Of a DNA stretch of 64,000 nucleotides, positions 15,407 to 23,846 are shown piece by piece. This DNA comes from Mycobacteroides abscessus ATCC 19977 (lineage in GTDB: Bacteria > Actinomycetota > Actinomycetes > Mycobacteriales > Mycobacteriaceae). The stretch spans positions 62,001-126,000 of the forward strand of contig NC_010397.1 in the NCBI RefSeq assembly GCF_000069185.1, in the 5' to 3' direction. The position numbers and the translations under genes were made by a program. The notes under the pieces were generated by a model. That model worked only from the letters and a program-made list of their open reading frames with translations. It was not told the origin of the DNA and made no database searches. Each line of letters begins with the position of its first letter. The stretch's first letter is position 1.

Positions 15407-17113
15407 ATGGCGTCAGCACCCCCCGGGCTGATCCCCGCCGGGACCGTCGCAGGTGATATCGAGATCGATCTGCTGATCGTCGGAGCCGGGACGGGTATGG
15501 CTGCCGCACTGGCCGCCAGCGAGCTCGGATTGTCGGTGCTGATCGTCGAGAAGTCGCACCAGGTGGGCGGGTCTACCGCTCGCTCCGGGGGAGCGCTCTG
15601 GCTACCGGCCAGCCCGGTCCTGCGGGCCGCGGGAACGGGTGACTCCGTGGAGCGGGCGCGTACCTACCTACGGTCGGTGGTCGCGGGCAGCGCGCCGGAC
15701 GCACGCAGTGACGCCTTTCTGGAACATGAAGCGGCGACCGTCGACATGTTGACGAGATTGACCCCGATGCGTTTCACCTGGTGCCGAGATTACGCGGACT
15801 ACCACCCGGAGGAACCAGGAGGCAGCCCGACCGGGCGCACCTGCGAATGCCGGCCGTTCGACGCGTCTGTGCTGGGCGAGTACCGGACCAGGCTGCAGCC
15901 GGGAGTCATGAAGCCCCCGGCAGTACCGATGCCCGTGACCAGCGCTGACTACCGCTGGATGAATTTGATGGCCCGGCTCCCTCGTAAAGCATTGCCGCTC
16001 ATCGTAAAGCGAATTGCGCAGGGAGTCGGCGGCGCCGTATTGGGACGGCGCTACCTGGCCGGCGGTCAGGCGCTGGCGGCAGGACTCTTCGCGGGAGTGC
16101 TGCGCGCGGGGATTCCGATCTGGACCGGCACCTCACTGGTACGTCTGACCACCGCGGGCGGGCGTGTCACGGGCGCGGTGGTCGCCCTTGCGGGGCGCGA
16201 ATTCACGGTGACGGTCAGCCGGGGCGTGGTGCTGGCGGCCGGCGGCTTCGACCACGACATGGAGATGCGACACAAGTTCCAGTCGGCGGCACTGGGAGAA
16301 AACATGAGCCTGGGCGCCGACACCAACACCGGTGATGCGCTCCGGATCGGTCAGGACTGCGGTGCGGCAATCGATTCCATGAACCAAGCATGGTGGTTTC
16401 CGGCTGTGGCGCCGCTGCCTGGTGGCGCCCCGAAGGTGATGTTGGCGGAGCGATCGCTTCCGGGATCGTTCATCGTCGATCACACCGGAAACCGCTTCAT
16501 CAACGAGGCGACTGACTACATGTCGTTCGGACAGCGGGTACTGGAGCGGGAGCGTTCCGGTGACCCGGCGGAATCGATGTGGATCATCTTCGACCAGCAG
16601 TATCGCAACAGTTATGTCTTTGCGGGCCAGTTGTATCCCCGGATGCCGGTACCCGTCAGCTGGTTCGAAGCCCGGATCGCCTATCGTGCGGACAGTTTGG
16701 CTGATCTTGCGGCCATGATCGGGATACCGAGGGACGCGTTCTTGGCCACGGTGTGCCGTTTCAACGAATCGGCCGCAGCCGGGGACGACGGTGACTTCCA
16801 CCGCGGCCGCAGCAGCTACGACCGCTACTACGGTGACCCGACGGTCACCCCCAATCCGAATCTGCGCCCGCTGCGGCGCGGGCCGTTCTATGCGGTGCGC
16901 ATGGTGCTCAGCGACCTGGGGACCTGCGGTGGCTTGCGTGCTGACGAGCGCGCACGGGTGCTGCGTGAAGACGGCAGTGTCATCAAGGGTCTGTATGCGA
17001 TCGGCAATACCGCCGCCAACGCGTTCGGTGCCACCTATCCGGGTGCCGGGGCAACAATTGCGCAGGGACTCGTCTACGGATACATCGCGGCACATGACGC
17101 GGCCGCGCGGTGA
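15407..17113 (+). CDS. kstD: 3-ketosteroid delta-1-dehydrogenase-like flavoprotein (KstD)
   Basis: FAD-dependent dehydrogenase of 568 residues. The N-terminal dinucleotide site is LLIVGAGTGMAAALAAS (about residues 21-37), followed by EKSHQVGGSTARSGGALW typical of KstD/fumarate-reductase flavoproteins. The C-terminal block GNTAANAFGATYPGAGATIAQGL is the hallmark FAD/substrate region. The start ATG 15407 has GGAGG 9 bases upstream. It introduces a 1,2 double bond in ring A of 3-ketosteroids. Being divergent from kshA makes a functional pair. Mycobacteria carry several KstD homologues, so it may act on a steroid other than the main cholesterol intermediate. Confidence 0.85.
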   Translation: MASAPPGLIPAGTVAGDIEIDLLIVGAGTGMAAALAASELGLSVLIVEKSHQVGGSTARSGGALWLPASPVLRAAGTGDSVERARTYLRSVVAGSAPDARSDAFLEHEAATVDMLTRLTPMRFTWCRDYADYHPEEPGGSPTGRTCECRPFDASVLGEYRTRLQPGVMKPPAVPMPVTSADYRWMNLMARLPRKALPLIVKRIAQGVGGAVLGRRYLAGGQALAAGLFAGVLRAGIPIWTGTSLVRLTTAGGRVTGAVVALAGREFTVTVSRGVVLAAGGFDHDMEMRHKFQSAALGENMSLGADTNTGDALRIGQDCGAAIDSMNQAWWFPAVAPLPGGAPKVMLAERSLPGSFIVDHTGNRFINEATDYMSFGQRVLERERSGDPAESMWIIFDQQYRNSYVFAGQLYPRMPVPVSWFEARIAYRADSLADLAAMIGIPRDAFLATVCRFNESAAAGDDGDFHRGRSSYDRYYGDPTVTPNPNLRPLRRGPFYAVRMVLSDLGTCGGLRADERARVLREDGSVIKGLYAIGNTAANAFGATYPGAGATIAQGLVYGYIAAHDAAAR

Positions 17114-17803
17114 TCAGTCCGCCGTATCGTGCTGTGTAGAAAGCTTTTCGGCGTCCACTCGCTTCTCGACCTCACGCCAGTAGCCGGGAACGAGGCGAGG
17201 TGTTCCACCGTCCGGCCCGGCCTTGTCGAACTCCTCGGCCGCCTCCGCCAGATCCTCGATCATCATCATCGCCAGATCGCGCTCGGCCGCGTAGTAGCGC
17301 TCCGCCCACTTGAGCGCCACGCGCGAGTACGCCCAGGCGGGCTGCGCCGCAGCACCGGCGGCGTCCAGTGCCGCGCGCCGCTGCATATTCTCGGCGTACT
17401 CGATGTGTCGTTCCAGAATCTCCTTGAGCCGGGCAGGATCTGTCATGTGGCCCTGCATCACACGCAGCACCACACTGTGTTTGAGCACTTGCGGCTCAGC
17501 GGGCGTCTCATTGGCCCACTGACTCATCGCCGCCATGCCCGCCGGGGTGATCTTGTACAGTCGCCGGCTGCGGGCACCGTTGTCATGGTCCACACGCGAG
17601 GTGGCGTAGCCGATCTTCTCCAGTTTCCTCAGCTCGGAATAGACCTGACTGAAAGACGGGCTCCAGTAGAAGTAGCTGATGCTCCAGTCGGCCCACTTCT
17701 TGATGTCGTAGCCGGAAACCTCTTCCTCGTAGGACAGCATGCCGAGGATCGTCCAGCTCGTGGCAGCAAGATTCGGTTCGCCGGGCGAACTGATTGCTGC
17801 CAT
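17114..17803 (-). CDS. PadR-family transcriptional regulator
   Basis: A 229-residue regulator. The N-terminal winged helix has the PadR pattern ILGMLSYEEEVSGYDIKKW, SFSQVYSELRKLEKIGY and RSRRLYKITPAG. The C-terminal helical dimerisation part (VLRVMQGHMTDPARLKEILERH and the WAERYYAAERDLAMM helix) is intact. Its gene abuts kstD tail to tail with no gap and diverges from a MarR gene. PadR proteins usually repress detoxification or catabolic genes in response to small aromatics. The target here is unknown. Confidence 0.88.
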   Translation of the reverse strand: MAAISSPGEPNLAATSWTILGMLSYEEEVSGYDIKKWADWSISYFYWSPSFSQVYSELRKLEKIGYATSRVDHDNGARSRRLYKITPAGMAAMSQWANETPAEPQVLKHSVVLRVMQGHMTDPARLKEILERHIEYAENMQRRAALDAAGAAAQPAWAYSRVALKWAERYYAAERDLAMMMIEDLAEAAEEFDKAGPDGGTPRLVPGYWREVEKRVDAEKLSTQHDTAD

Positions 17804-17889
17804 CGATCAAGGGTAGCAACGGCCGATAGCGGGTACGGTGCTCCCGGGCCGCTCAGCGGGACGACAGTAGCTGTGTCAACATCACTGAT

Positions 17890-18324
17890 ATGGATGAGCA
17901 GGAATGGCAGCCGCTCGGCGCGTTGATGTATCGCGTGTCTGCGGCTTTGCGATCTGAGATCACGGCGGCGTTGGCATCGCTGAATCTGCCATTCCCCCAG
18001 TACGTCTGTATGCGGGTGCTATCGAAGAACCCGGGTTGGTCCAACGCCGATCTGGCCCGTGCGATCGATGTGACTCCGCAGTCGATGAATACCGTACTGC
18101 AGGCTCTGCAGGACGCCGGGTTGGTATCGCGGCCGGACACCGTGGACACCGGTCGCGCCCGGCCGGCGCAGTTGAGCCGGTCCGGCACCGCCCTACTCAA
18201 ACAGGCAGATGTGTTGGCCCGGGAGGCCGAGGAACGCCTGTTGTCGGGTATCTCGGCGCGGCAACGCAGCGACTTCTTCCAAACGCTGCGCGATATCGCC
18301 GGCGAGGATGCTCCCTGTCCATAG
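17890..18324 (+). CDS. MarR-family transcriptional regulator
   Basis: A 144-residue winged-helix regulator with the MarR layout. The first helices (GALMYRVSAALRSEITAAL) dimerise. The HTH is WSNADLARAIDVTPQSMNTVLQALQ, and the beta-wing carries RPDTVDTGRARPAQLSRSG. It is divergent from PadR, with an 86-base shared control region, and is followed after 39 bases by the frameshifted lipoprotein gene. No obvious palindrome is seen in the control region. The ligand is not predictable. Confidence 0.88.
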   Translation: MDEQEWQPLGALMYRVSAALRSEITAALASLNLPFPQYVCMRVLSKNPGWSNADLARAIDVTPQSMNTVLQALQDAGLVSRPDTVDTGRARPAQLSRSGTALLKQADVLAREAEERLLSGISARQRSDFFQTLRDIAGEDAPCP

Positions 18325-18363
18325 GGTGCGTATCGCACGGCAGGGCCCGGTACTTTCGAGGTC

Positions 18364-19445
18364 GTGAGGTGGCTCGCCGCGAGTGCGTTGATAGGAGTTT
18401 CGGCCGTACTTGTCGGGTGCTCGCCGTCGCCCCGCCCACCCGCGGACGGCGAAGCTGCCTCGAGCGCGCCTTTCCCGGACAGGCGCACACCCGACGGCGC
18501 GATCATCGTGACCCCCGACAATTTCGCGCGGGCGGAGACGGATCTGTACTTCGGAAACATCGTGAAGGATGGCGGTTTTGGCACGTTCCATCACATCCGT
18601 GAGCTGTCACCACTGGACCGCCAGCTGGTAATCCGGCAGAACCGCGACACGTTGTATTCCTCGGCGGTGTTCGATCTGGACGCCGGGCCGGTCAGCATTT
18701 CCACGCCCGATCCGGGCCAGCGGTTCATGTCGCTGCAGCTCATCACCGAAGACCACTACGTACCTGCCGTTTTCTACGGCAAGGGTCAGCACACGATCAC
18801 CAAGGAGCAGACCGGTACGCGCTACATTGCCGCGGTGGTGCGCACCCTGGTCGATCCCGGAGATCCAGCGGACCTTGTACAGGTCCACGCCCTGCAGGAC
18901 GGTGTTTCGGCGCGGCAAGAGAAGCCGGGCGCCTTCGATGTCCCCAAATGGGACGGCGCAAGTCAACGAAAGGTACGTGACGGTCTGCTTCAGCTGGCCG
19001 CGACGCTGCCCGACACCACGGCGATGTTCGGGGCCAAGGCCACCACCGACCCGGTCCGCCATCTGATCGGCACCGCCTCCGCCTGGGGCGGGAATCCGGA
19101 GAAGGATGCCCTCTACCTCACCGTGAATCCCGCCAAGAACGACGGAACCACGGTGTACCGGCTCACTGTCGGGCCGGTACCGGTGGACGGCTTCTGGTCG
19201 GTCACCGTCTACAACAAGGACGGGTACTTCACGCCGAATGCGCGGAACGCCTACTCACTCAATAACATCACCGCGCGGCACGGCACCGGCGGACAGACCA
19301 CGGTGCAATTCGGTGGATGCGCACCGACCACGATGAATTGCCTGCCCATTACGCCGGGCTGGAACTACATGGTCAGGTTGTACCGGGCGCAACGCAGGTT
19401 CTCGACGGCAGCTGGGTCTTTCCCGAGGCGCTGCCCGTCGCGTAG
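18364..19445 (+). pseudogene. DUF1254/DUF1214 lipoprotein with a frameshift near the 3' end
   Basis: GTG 18364 begins a lipoprotein signal (lipobox LVGC near residue 19). A DUF1254 region follows (NFARAETDLYFGNIVKDGGF, NRDTLYSSAVFDLDAG), then a DUF1214 domain (PVDGFWSVTVYNKDGYF, GWNYMVRLYR). After codon 339 the reading frame is lost. The expected family ending is readable one frame away at 19382-19445 as PGATQVLDGSWVFPEALPVA plus a TAG stop. The shift site is TACCGGGC (19381-19388); restoring a second CCGG mends the frame. As sequenced, translation runs on to 19578 with about 57 foreign residues, crossing the convergent TetR gene. The result is a real mutation or an assembly error. Function of the family is unknown. 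Confidence 0.8.
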
Positions 19446-19452
19446 ACCAAAC

Positions 19453-20013
19453 CTAATGGGGTGTAACGATCTTGGCGATCTGTTGGGCAATTTCGGCGCG
19501 CATATCCGCGTCGGACATGTCATCCAGGCCGAATCCCGCACGCAGGCTGGGCCCCATCAGCCGCCAGCCAAGTTGTAGCGCTATCGCGTGGGCCGCGGCC
19601 AGCCGGGCATCACGCTCATCGGCGTGCCCGGGGCGTACCTGTTCGAGCAGCCACGCCATTCCCGGCTTGCGCTCCTGAAGCTCTTCGATGGGAAAGCCGT
19701 CCAGCGTGGAACGGACCATCACGCGCAGTTGCAGGTCGTGCGCGGCCTCGAGTTCCTCGATGGGGGCTCCTGCCTCGCGCACGGCTGCCGCGGTGTCGGC
19801 GAGGTGCTGCAGGGTTGCCGCCAGCAGCTGACGCTTGCTGCCGAAATGGCGGTGGACCAGGCCGTGGTTAACCCCTGCCCGGGTAGCGACCTCGCGGATC
19901 GATGTCGCGGCCGGGCCCTTCTCGGCGAACAGTGCGGAAGCGGCGGTCAGGACGGCTTCCACGACCTCCTCCTTGCCGACGGGTTTGGCGTCCGTTGCCT
20001 CCGGTGTAGTCAT
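19453..20013 (-). CDS. TetR-family transcriptional regulator
   Basis: A 186-residue repressor-type protein. The N-terminal HTH reads LFAEKGPAATSIREVATRAGVNHGLVHRHFGSK and the remainder is helical ligand domain. I use ATG 20013 (MTTPEATDAK); a TTG at 20037 would add 8 residues and run toward the operator. It diverges from the TauD gene across a 72-base gap that holds a near-perfect operator. It therefore probably represses itself and the dioxygenase, releasing on an unknown effector. Its 3' end is overlapped by the read-through tail of the frameshifted lipoprotein. Confidence 0.9.
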   Translation of the reverse strand: MTTPEATDAKPVGKEEVVEAVLTAASALFAEKGPAATSIREVATRAGVNHGLVHRHFGSKRQLLAATLQHLADTAAAVREAGAPIEELEAAHDLQLRVMVRSTLDGFPIEELQERKPGMAWLLEQVRPGHADERDARLAAAHAIALQLGWRLMGPSLRAGFGLDDMSDADMRAEIAQQIAKIVTPH

Positions 20014-20038
20014 GTGTGTACAGTAGCGGATGACCAAA

Positions 20039-20058
20039 GTGTAGTCAGTTGACTACAC
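20039..20058. promoter_or_regulatory. TetR operator between regulator and dioxygenase gene
   Basis: GTGTAGTCA-GT-TGACTACAC is a 9-bp perfect inverted repeat with a 2-base centre. It sits 25 bases before the TetR start and 27 bases before the dioxygenase start. The length and position are typical of TetR-family operators controlling divergent genes. Confidence 0.7.
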
Positions 20059-20085
20059 CGGATTATCGGACGGAAGGAACGGGTC

Positions 20086-21018
20086 ATGAGCAGCGATTTG
20101 CGGGTCGTGAAGCTGGGCGAGAACATCGGCGCCCGTATCGACGGAGTGCGCCTCGGGGAGGTGGACACCGCAACCGCGAGTGCCATCAATGAGGCGATGT
20201 TGGAGCACAAGGTGGTCTTCTTTCGTGGGCAACACCATGTGGACGACGAGGTGCAATTCGCGTTTGCGAAGAGCATGGGCATACCCACGACTCCGCATCC
20301 GACGCTGACTTCGAGTGACGTCAAGGTGCTCCCGATCGACTCAGAGGAGGGCGGCCGCGCCAACCAGTGGCACACCGACGTGACCTTCGTGGACCGCATC
20401 CCCAAGGCCTCCATTCTGCGTGCGGTCGAGCTGCCGCCCTACGGCGGAACCACCACGTGGACGTCGACGGTCGCCGCGTACCGACAGCTGCCCAAGCCGC
20501 TGCAGGATCTGGCGGACAACCTGTGGGCCATGCACAACAATCAATTCGATTACACCCAGGTCGATCCCGCCAAGGTGGCCGAGTTGTTGGCCAAGGCTGG
20601 ATCCGGCTCGAAGTACGTCCGTGAGTTTGGTGCGACACATTTCGAGACGCACCACCCGGTGGTCCGGGTGCACCCGGAGACGGGCGAGAAGGCGCTGCTG
20701 CTGGGCAACTTCGTCAAGCGGATCTTGGATGTGAGTGCCAGCGAGTCGCAGGCGCTGTTCCGGATGTTCCAGGATCGGGTTACCTGGCTGGAGAACACTA
20801 TTCGATGGAGCTGGGAGCTCGGCGACGTGGCCATGTGGGACAACCGCGCTACCCAGCACTACGCCATCTCTGATTACGGTGATCAGCCACGCCGCATGCA
20901 CCGCGTCACGCTGGCCGGTGACGTTCCGGTGGGGGTCAATGGTGAGAGCAGCCGGGTGATCGCCGGCGATGCCAGCGACTACTCGGTGATCGACAATCCG
21001 AAGCGGTTGGTGGCCTAG
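20086..21018 (+). CDS. TauD/TfdA-family 2-oxoglutarate-dependent dioxygenase
   Basis: Fe(II)/2-oxoglutarate dioxygenase of 310 residues. The metal triad is HTD in QWHTDVTF (about residues 97-99) and His in [12 protein letters not shown] (about 260). The 2-oxoglutarate-binding Arg is in [10 protein letters not shown] (about 275). The start ATG 20086 has GGAAGGAAC upstream. The family oxidises taurine, alkyl sulfates or aryloxyacids. The nearest mycobacterial relatives include alkyl-sulfatase-type enzymes, but no transporter or sulfur gene is adjacent, so the substrate is open. It is likely induced by an effector of the divergent TetR. Confidence 0.88.
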   Translation: MSSDLRVVKLGENIGARIDGVRLGEVDTATASAINEAMLEHKVVFFRGQHHVDDEVQFAFAKSMGIPTTPHPTLTSSDVKVLPIDSEEGGRANQWHTDVTFVDRIPKASILRAVELPPYGGTTTWTSTVAAYRQLPKPLQDLADNLWAMHNNQFDYTQVDPAKVAELLAKAGSGSKYVREFGATHFETHHPVVRVHPETGEKALLLGNFVKRILDVSASESQALFRMFQDRVTWLENTIRWSWELGDVAMWDNRATQHYAISDYGDQPRRMHRVTLAGDVPVGVNGESSRVIAGDASDYSVIDNPKRLVA

Positions 21019-21026
21019 CGTTGTCG

Positions 21027-21084
21027 GCGAGCAGACACGTATTGCGCGCCCATCCAGAGGTTGTTGTCATGCGTGTCTGCTCGC
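21027..21084. terminator. Bidirectional hairpin between convergent genes (GCGAGCAGACACG arms)
   Basis: GCGAGCAGACACG (21027-21039) pairs perfectly with CGTGTCTGCTCGC (21072-21084) across a 32-base loop. It fills the gap between the ends of the dioxygenase and phosphatase genes. It shares the word CGAGCAGAC with the inverted repeat at 11901. Confidence 0.65.
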
Positions 21085-21094
21085 GCGTGGGGCG

Positions 21095-22654
21095 CTAGGT
21101 CTGGCGCTTACCCACGAGGAACGCGGCCGCGGCACCCAGGGCGGCCGCCACCACCGCGATCCCCCCGGCCGCCCACCAGGACGGGCCGCTTGCGGCGTCG
21201 GGGCTCTTGGGTCCGAGTAGTGCACCCACGATCGTGTTGAAGTTGTCGGTCTGATCGGTGAGTCCGGAAACGTTCGCGGCACCCGGGCCGTATGCGGCGA
21301 TGCGGACCTGGGTACCGGTGTGGGTCTGTGACTCCCCTTCCGGCGCAGTGGGATACATGATCCGCATGGTGGCGCCGTCGGCGGTCTTCACCGCGACGGA
21401 CAGGGTTGTGGGGCTATTGAAGTCATCGGGCACGATGAGCGAGGAATGCCCGTGATCGGAGGTCACGATCACCAGGGTGTTGCGGTCCTGGCGGGCGAAG
21501 TCGACGGCGGCGGCGACGGCCTCGTCGAGGGCGATGGTCTCGCCGATCTGTCCGCAGATATTGGCCGCGTGATCCTGTTTGTCGATCGACGCGGACTCGA
21601 CCTGCAGGAAGAAGCCCTTGTCCTTGCCCTTCTTCGAGTTGACCAGTAGATCAATGGCTTTGGTGGTCATCGCGGAGAGCTGAGGTTGGTCCCTGGGCAG
21701 GTCCGGATTTTGCCTGCAGACGGTTGGGGGCAGCTTGCCGCCGTTGGGTACCGCGGCCGGTACCTTGTCCCACTGCACCGGCAGGTTTCCCGTGCCGAAG
21801 ATGCCCAGCACCGGATTGTCCAGATTGTTCACCTTGTTCAGATCGCCTGCTGTGGTGGGTAATTGGTATCCCGCAGCCTTGGCGACCTCCAGCGAGGTTT
21901 TGCCCTTGTGCTCACCGGCGGTGATGGTCTCCGCAAAGTACTTGCCGCCACCACCCAGGCTGATATCGGCGCGGGTGTTCACCAGCTGTTCGGAGATGGA
22001 TCCCCTGCCGCCGTTGTCGACGGCGTTCCCGGCGCACCTCGCCAGGGTCTCTTTGGGGCCCTTGCAGTCCCGATCGGTGACATGTGCGGTGAGCACGGCC
22101 GGCGTAGCATCCTGCAGCTCCGCGGTGGTGACGTTTCCGGTGGCGAAACCCTGCCTCTGCACGATCTCCAGGATCGTATCCAGCGGCTTGCCTTCGAGAT
22201 CGACCGAAATGGCGCCGTTATAGGTCTTGGTGCCGGTGGCCCATCCGGTGCCGGAGGCCGCCGAGTCGGTGACATAGTCCGGCTTGCCCTTGTCCGGCCC
22301 GTCCTTGGTCAGTGCGAACGTGGTGTACTCGCCGGTGATCGGCAATGCGTCCAGCCCCGGTAGTGTCCCGGCGGCGCCGTACTGATAGTTGCGCGCCGAG
22401 GTGATCTCCGATGTGCCCATGCCGTCGCCGATCAGCAGGATGACGTTCTTGGCGTTGCGCCCCCGCACCGAATCGCGCAGATCGGCTGTCTTGTCGCCGT
22501 CGCGCCCGCCCGTGGTGCGGTTGGCGCCGCCTGTCTTGGCGATGTCGCCCACGGGGACCTCGGGCGCATCCGATGGTGGCGCGGCGGCAGCCACCGGAGC
22601 GAGCGCGAGGGTGAGTGCGGATGTGACGGCGGTAGCTGCGTGAGCGATGCGCAT
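21095..22654 (-). CDS. Alkaline phosphatase, PhoA family, exported and C-terminally anchored
   Basis: Secreted phosphomonoesterase of 519 residues. ATG 22654 starts a signal peptide (TAVTSALTLALAPVAAAA). The metal-binding ILLIGDGMG is near residue 74. The nucleophile Ser is in DSAASGTGWATGTKTYN, and later metal ligands are in ESASIDKQDHAAN, TSDHGHSS and THTGTQVRIAAYGPGA. The C-terminus is a hydrophobic helix (AAGGIAVVAAALGAAAAFLVG) with a basic tail, so it is tethered to the membrane. The frame is open 76 codons upstream of the chosen start, but that part lacks features. Release of phosphate from external esters is the likely role. No Pho box was recognised. Confidence 0.9.
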   Translation of the reverse strand: MRIAHAATAVTSALTLALAPVAAAAPPSDAPEVPVGDIAKTGGANRTTGGRDGDKTADLRDSVRGRNAKNVILLIGDGMGTSEITSARNYQYGAAGTLPGLDALPITGEYTTFALTKDGPDKGKPDYVTDSAASGTGWATGTKTYNGAISVDLEGKPLDTILEIVQRQGFATGNVTTAELQDATPAVLTAHVTDRDCKGPKETLARCAGNAVDNGGRGSISEQLVNTRADISLGGGGKYFAETITAGEHKGKTSLEVAKAAGYQLPTTAGDLNKVNNLDNPVLGIFGTGNLPVQWDKVPAAVPNGGKLPPTVCRQNPDLPRDQPQLSAMTTKAIDLLVNSKKGKDKGFFLQVESASIDKQDHAANICGQIGETIALDEAVAAAVDFARQDRNTLVIVTSDHGHSSLIVPDDFNSPTTLSVAVKTADGATMRIMYPTAPEGESQTHTGTQVRIAAYGPGAANVSGLTDQTDNFNTIVGALLGPKSPDAASGPSWWAAGGIAVVAAALGAAAAFLVGKRQT

Positions 22655-22706
22655 CGGGCCAGTTTGCCGGGAACCGATGAACGCCGGGTAAACCCTCCGC
22701 AGTGGG

Positions 22707-23846
22707 CTATTCGGCGGGCAGGTCCAGAACCAGGCGTCCTTCGCCGCGCGAAACGCAGGTGAGGATCTGACCCTCGTCGCGCTGGGACTCGGTGAGGATC
22801 TGATCGCGATGATCGACGGTGCCGGCCAGCACGTTGACCTTGCAGGTGCCGCAGAAACCCTGCTGGCACGAGTAGGCAACATGCGGCAGCCGCTTCTTGA
22901 TCACATCCAGCGCCGTGCGGTCGGCGGGTACATCCAGCACCGGTCCGCCAGGCCCCAACTGCACCTCGAAGGGATGGCCATCCACCACGGGCGCGGCGGC
23001 GAAGCGCTCGAAATGCAGCTCTACCGAGGGCATTTCGAGGAGGCGCCGCTGTAACACCGCGAGCATCGGAGCCGGGCCACAGCAGTACACCGCGTCGTTC
23101 TCCCCCACGCCGGGCAGTAAGTCGTCGGCGGTCGGAAGTCCGGATTGATCGTCCGTCCGGATGATCACGCGGTCGCCAAAGCGCTTGAGCTCGTTGAGGA
23201 ATGGCAGCGAGTCGCGGTGCCGTCCGGTGTACACCATGGTCCATGGCTTGCCCAGCTGCTCAGCGAACGCGATCATGGACAGGATCGGCGTGATACCGAT
23301 GCCACCGGCCACGAAGTGCAGCTTGCGCGGCCCCGGCTGGGTCATGGCCAGCGGGAAGGCGTTGCGCGGTCCGAGGATGGACACCGTGGCACCGATCTGC
23401 AGCGCGTCATGCACCTCGATGGATCCGCCCCCGCCACCGGGAATGCGGCGTACGGCGATGCGGTAGTGGTACGGATCGGAAACGTCGCCGCACAGCGAGT
23501 ATTGCCGCATCCGGCCGGAGGGCAGCAGCAGGTCCAGGTGCGCGCCGGGATGCCACGGTGGCAGCCGGTCCCCGTCGGGCGAGGCCAGCACGAGGCTCGC
23601 CACGTCCTGATCCTTGGCTTCGATCCAGCGGTCCTTGACCACCAGCTTCAGCGTGCGGTCGACGTGGTTCTCCGGCGGCTTCTTGAGAATCAGCAGCGCA
23701 CCGATGGCCCGGACCGCGACCGGGAACAGCGCGGTGCCCAGCGCGATGGTGGGTGAAACCGGCAGCGTGCCGTACAGCGTGGGCGGCAGCGACGGCCGCT
23801 TGCGCTTGGAGGTGGGCTGGCCCGTGTGGCGGAAACGATCGAACAT
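22707..23846 (-). CDS. Ferredoxin-reductase-type flavoprotein with C-terminal 2Fe-2S domain
   Basis: Electron-transfer protein of 379 residues in the phthalate dioxygenase reductase order. An N-terminal extension of about 60 residues contains a hydrophobic stretch. The flavin domain has RQYSLCGD, the NAD(P) domain has VAGGIGITPILSMI, and a plant-type 2Fe-2S domain carries CQQGFCGTC plus a distal Cys in ILTCVSRG. Its start overlaps the stop of the PF10118 gene by one base, so it is probably the reductase for that di-iron protein. A similar reductase in M. tuberculosis serves the DesA3 acyl desaturase (established). The partner here differs. Confidence 0.88.
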   Translation of the reverse strand: MFDRFRHTGQPTSKRKRPSLPPTLYGTLPVSPTIALGTALFPVAVRAIGALLILKKPPENHVDRTLKLVVKDRWIEAKDQDVASLVLASPDGDRLPPWHPGAHLDLLLPSGRMRQYSLCGDVSDPYHYRIAVRRIPGGGGGSIEVHDALQIGATVSILGPRNAFPLAMTQPGPRKLHFVAGGIGITPILSMIAFAEQLGKPWTMVYTGRHRDSLPFLNELKRFGDRVIIRTDDQSGLPTADDLLPGVGENDAVYCCGPAPMLAVLQRRLLEMPSVELHFERFAAAPVVDGHPFEVQLGPGGPVLDVPADRTALDVIKKRLPHVAYSCQQGFCGTCKVNVLAGTVDHRDQILTESQRDEGQILTCVSRGEGRLVLDLPAE

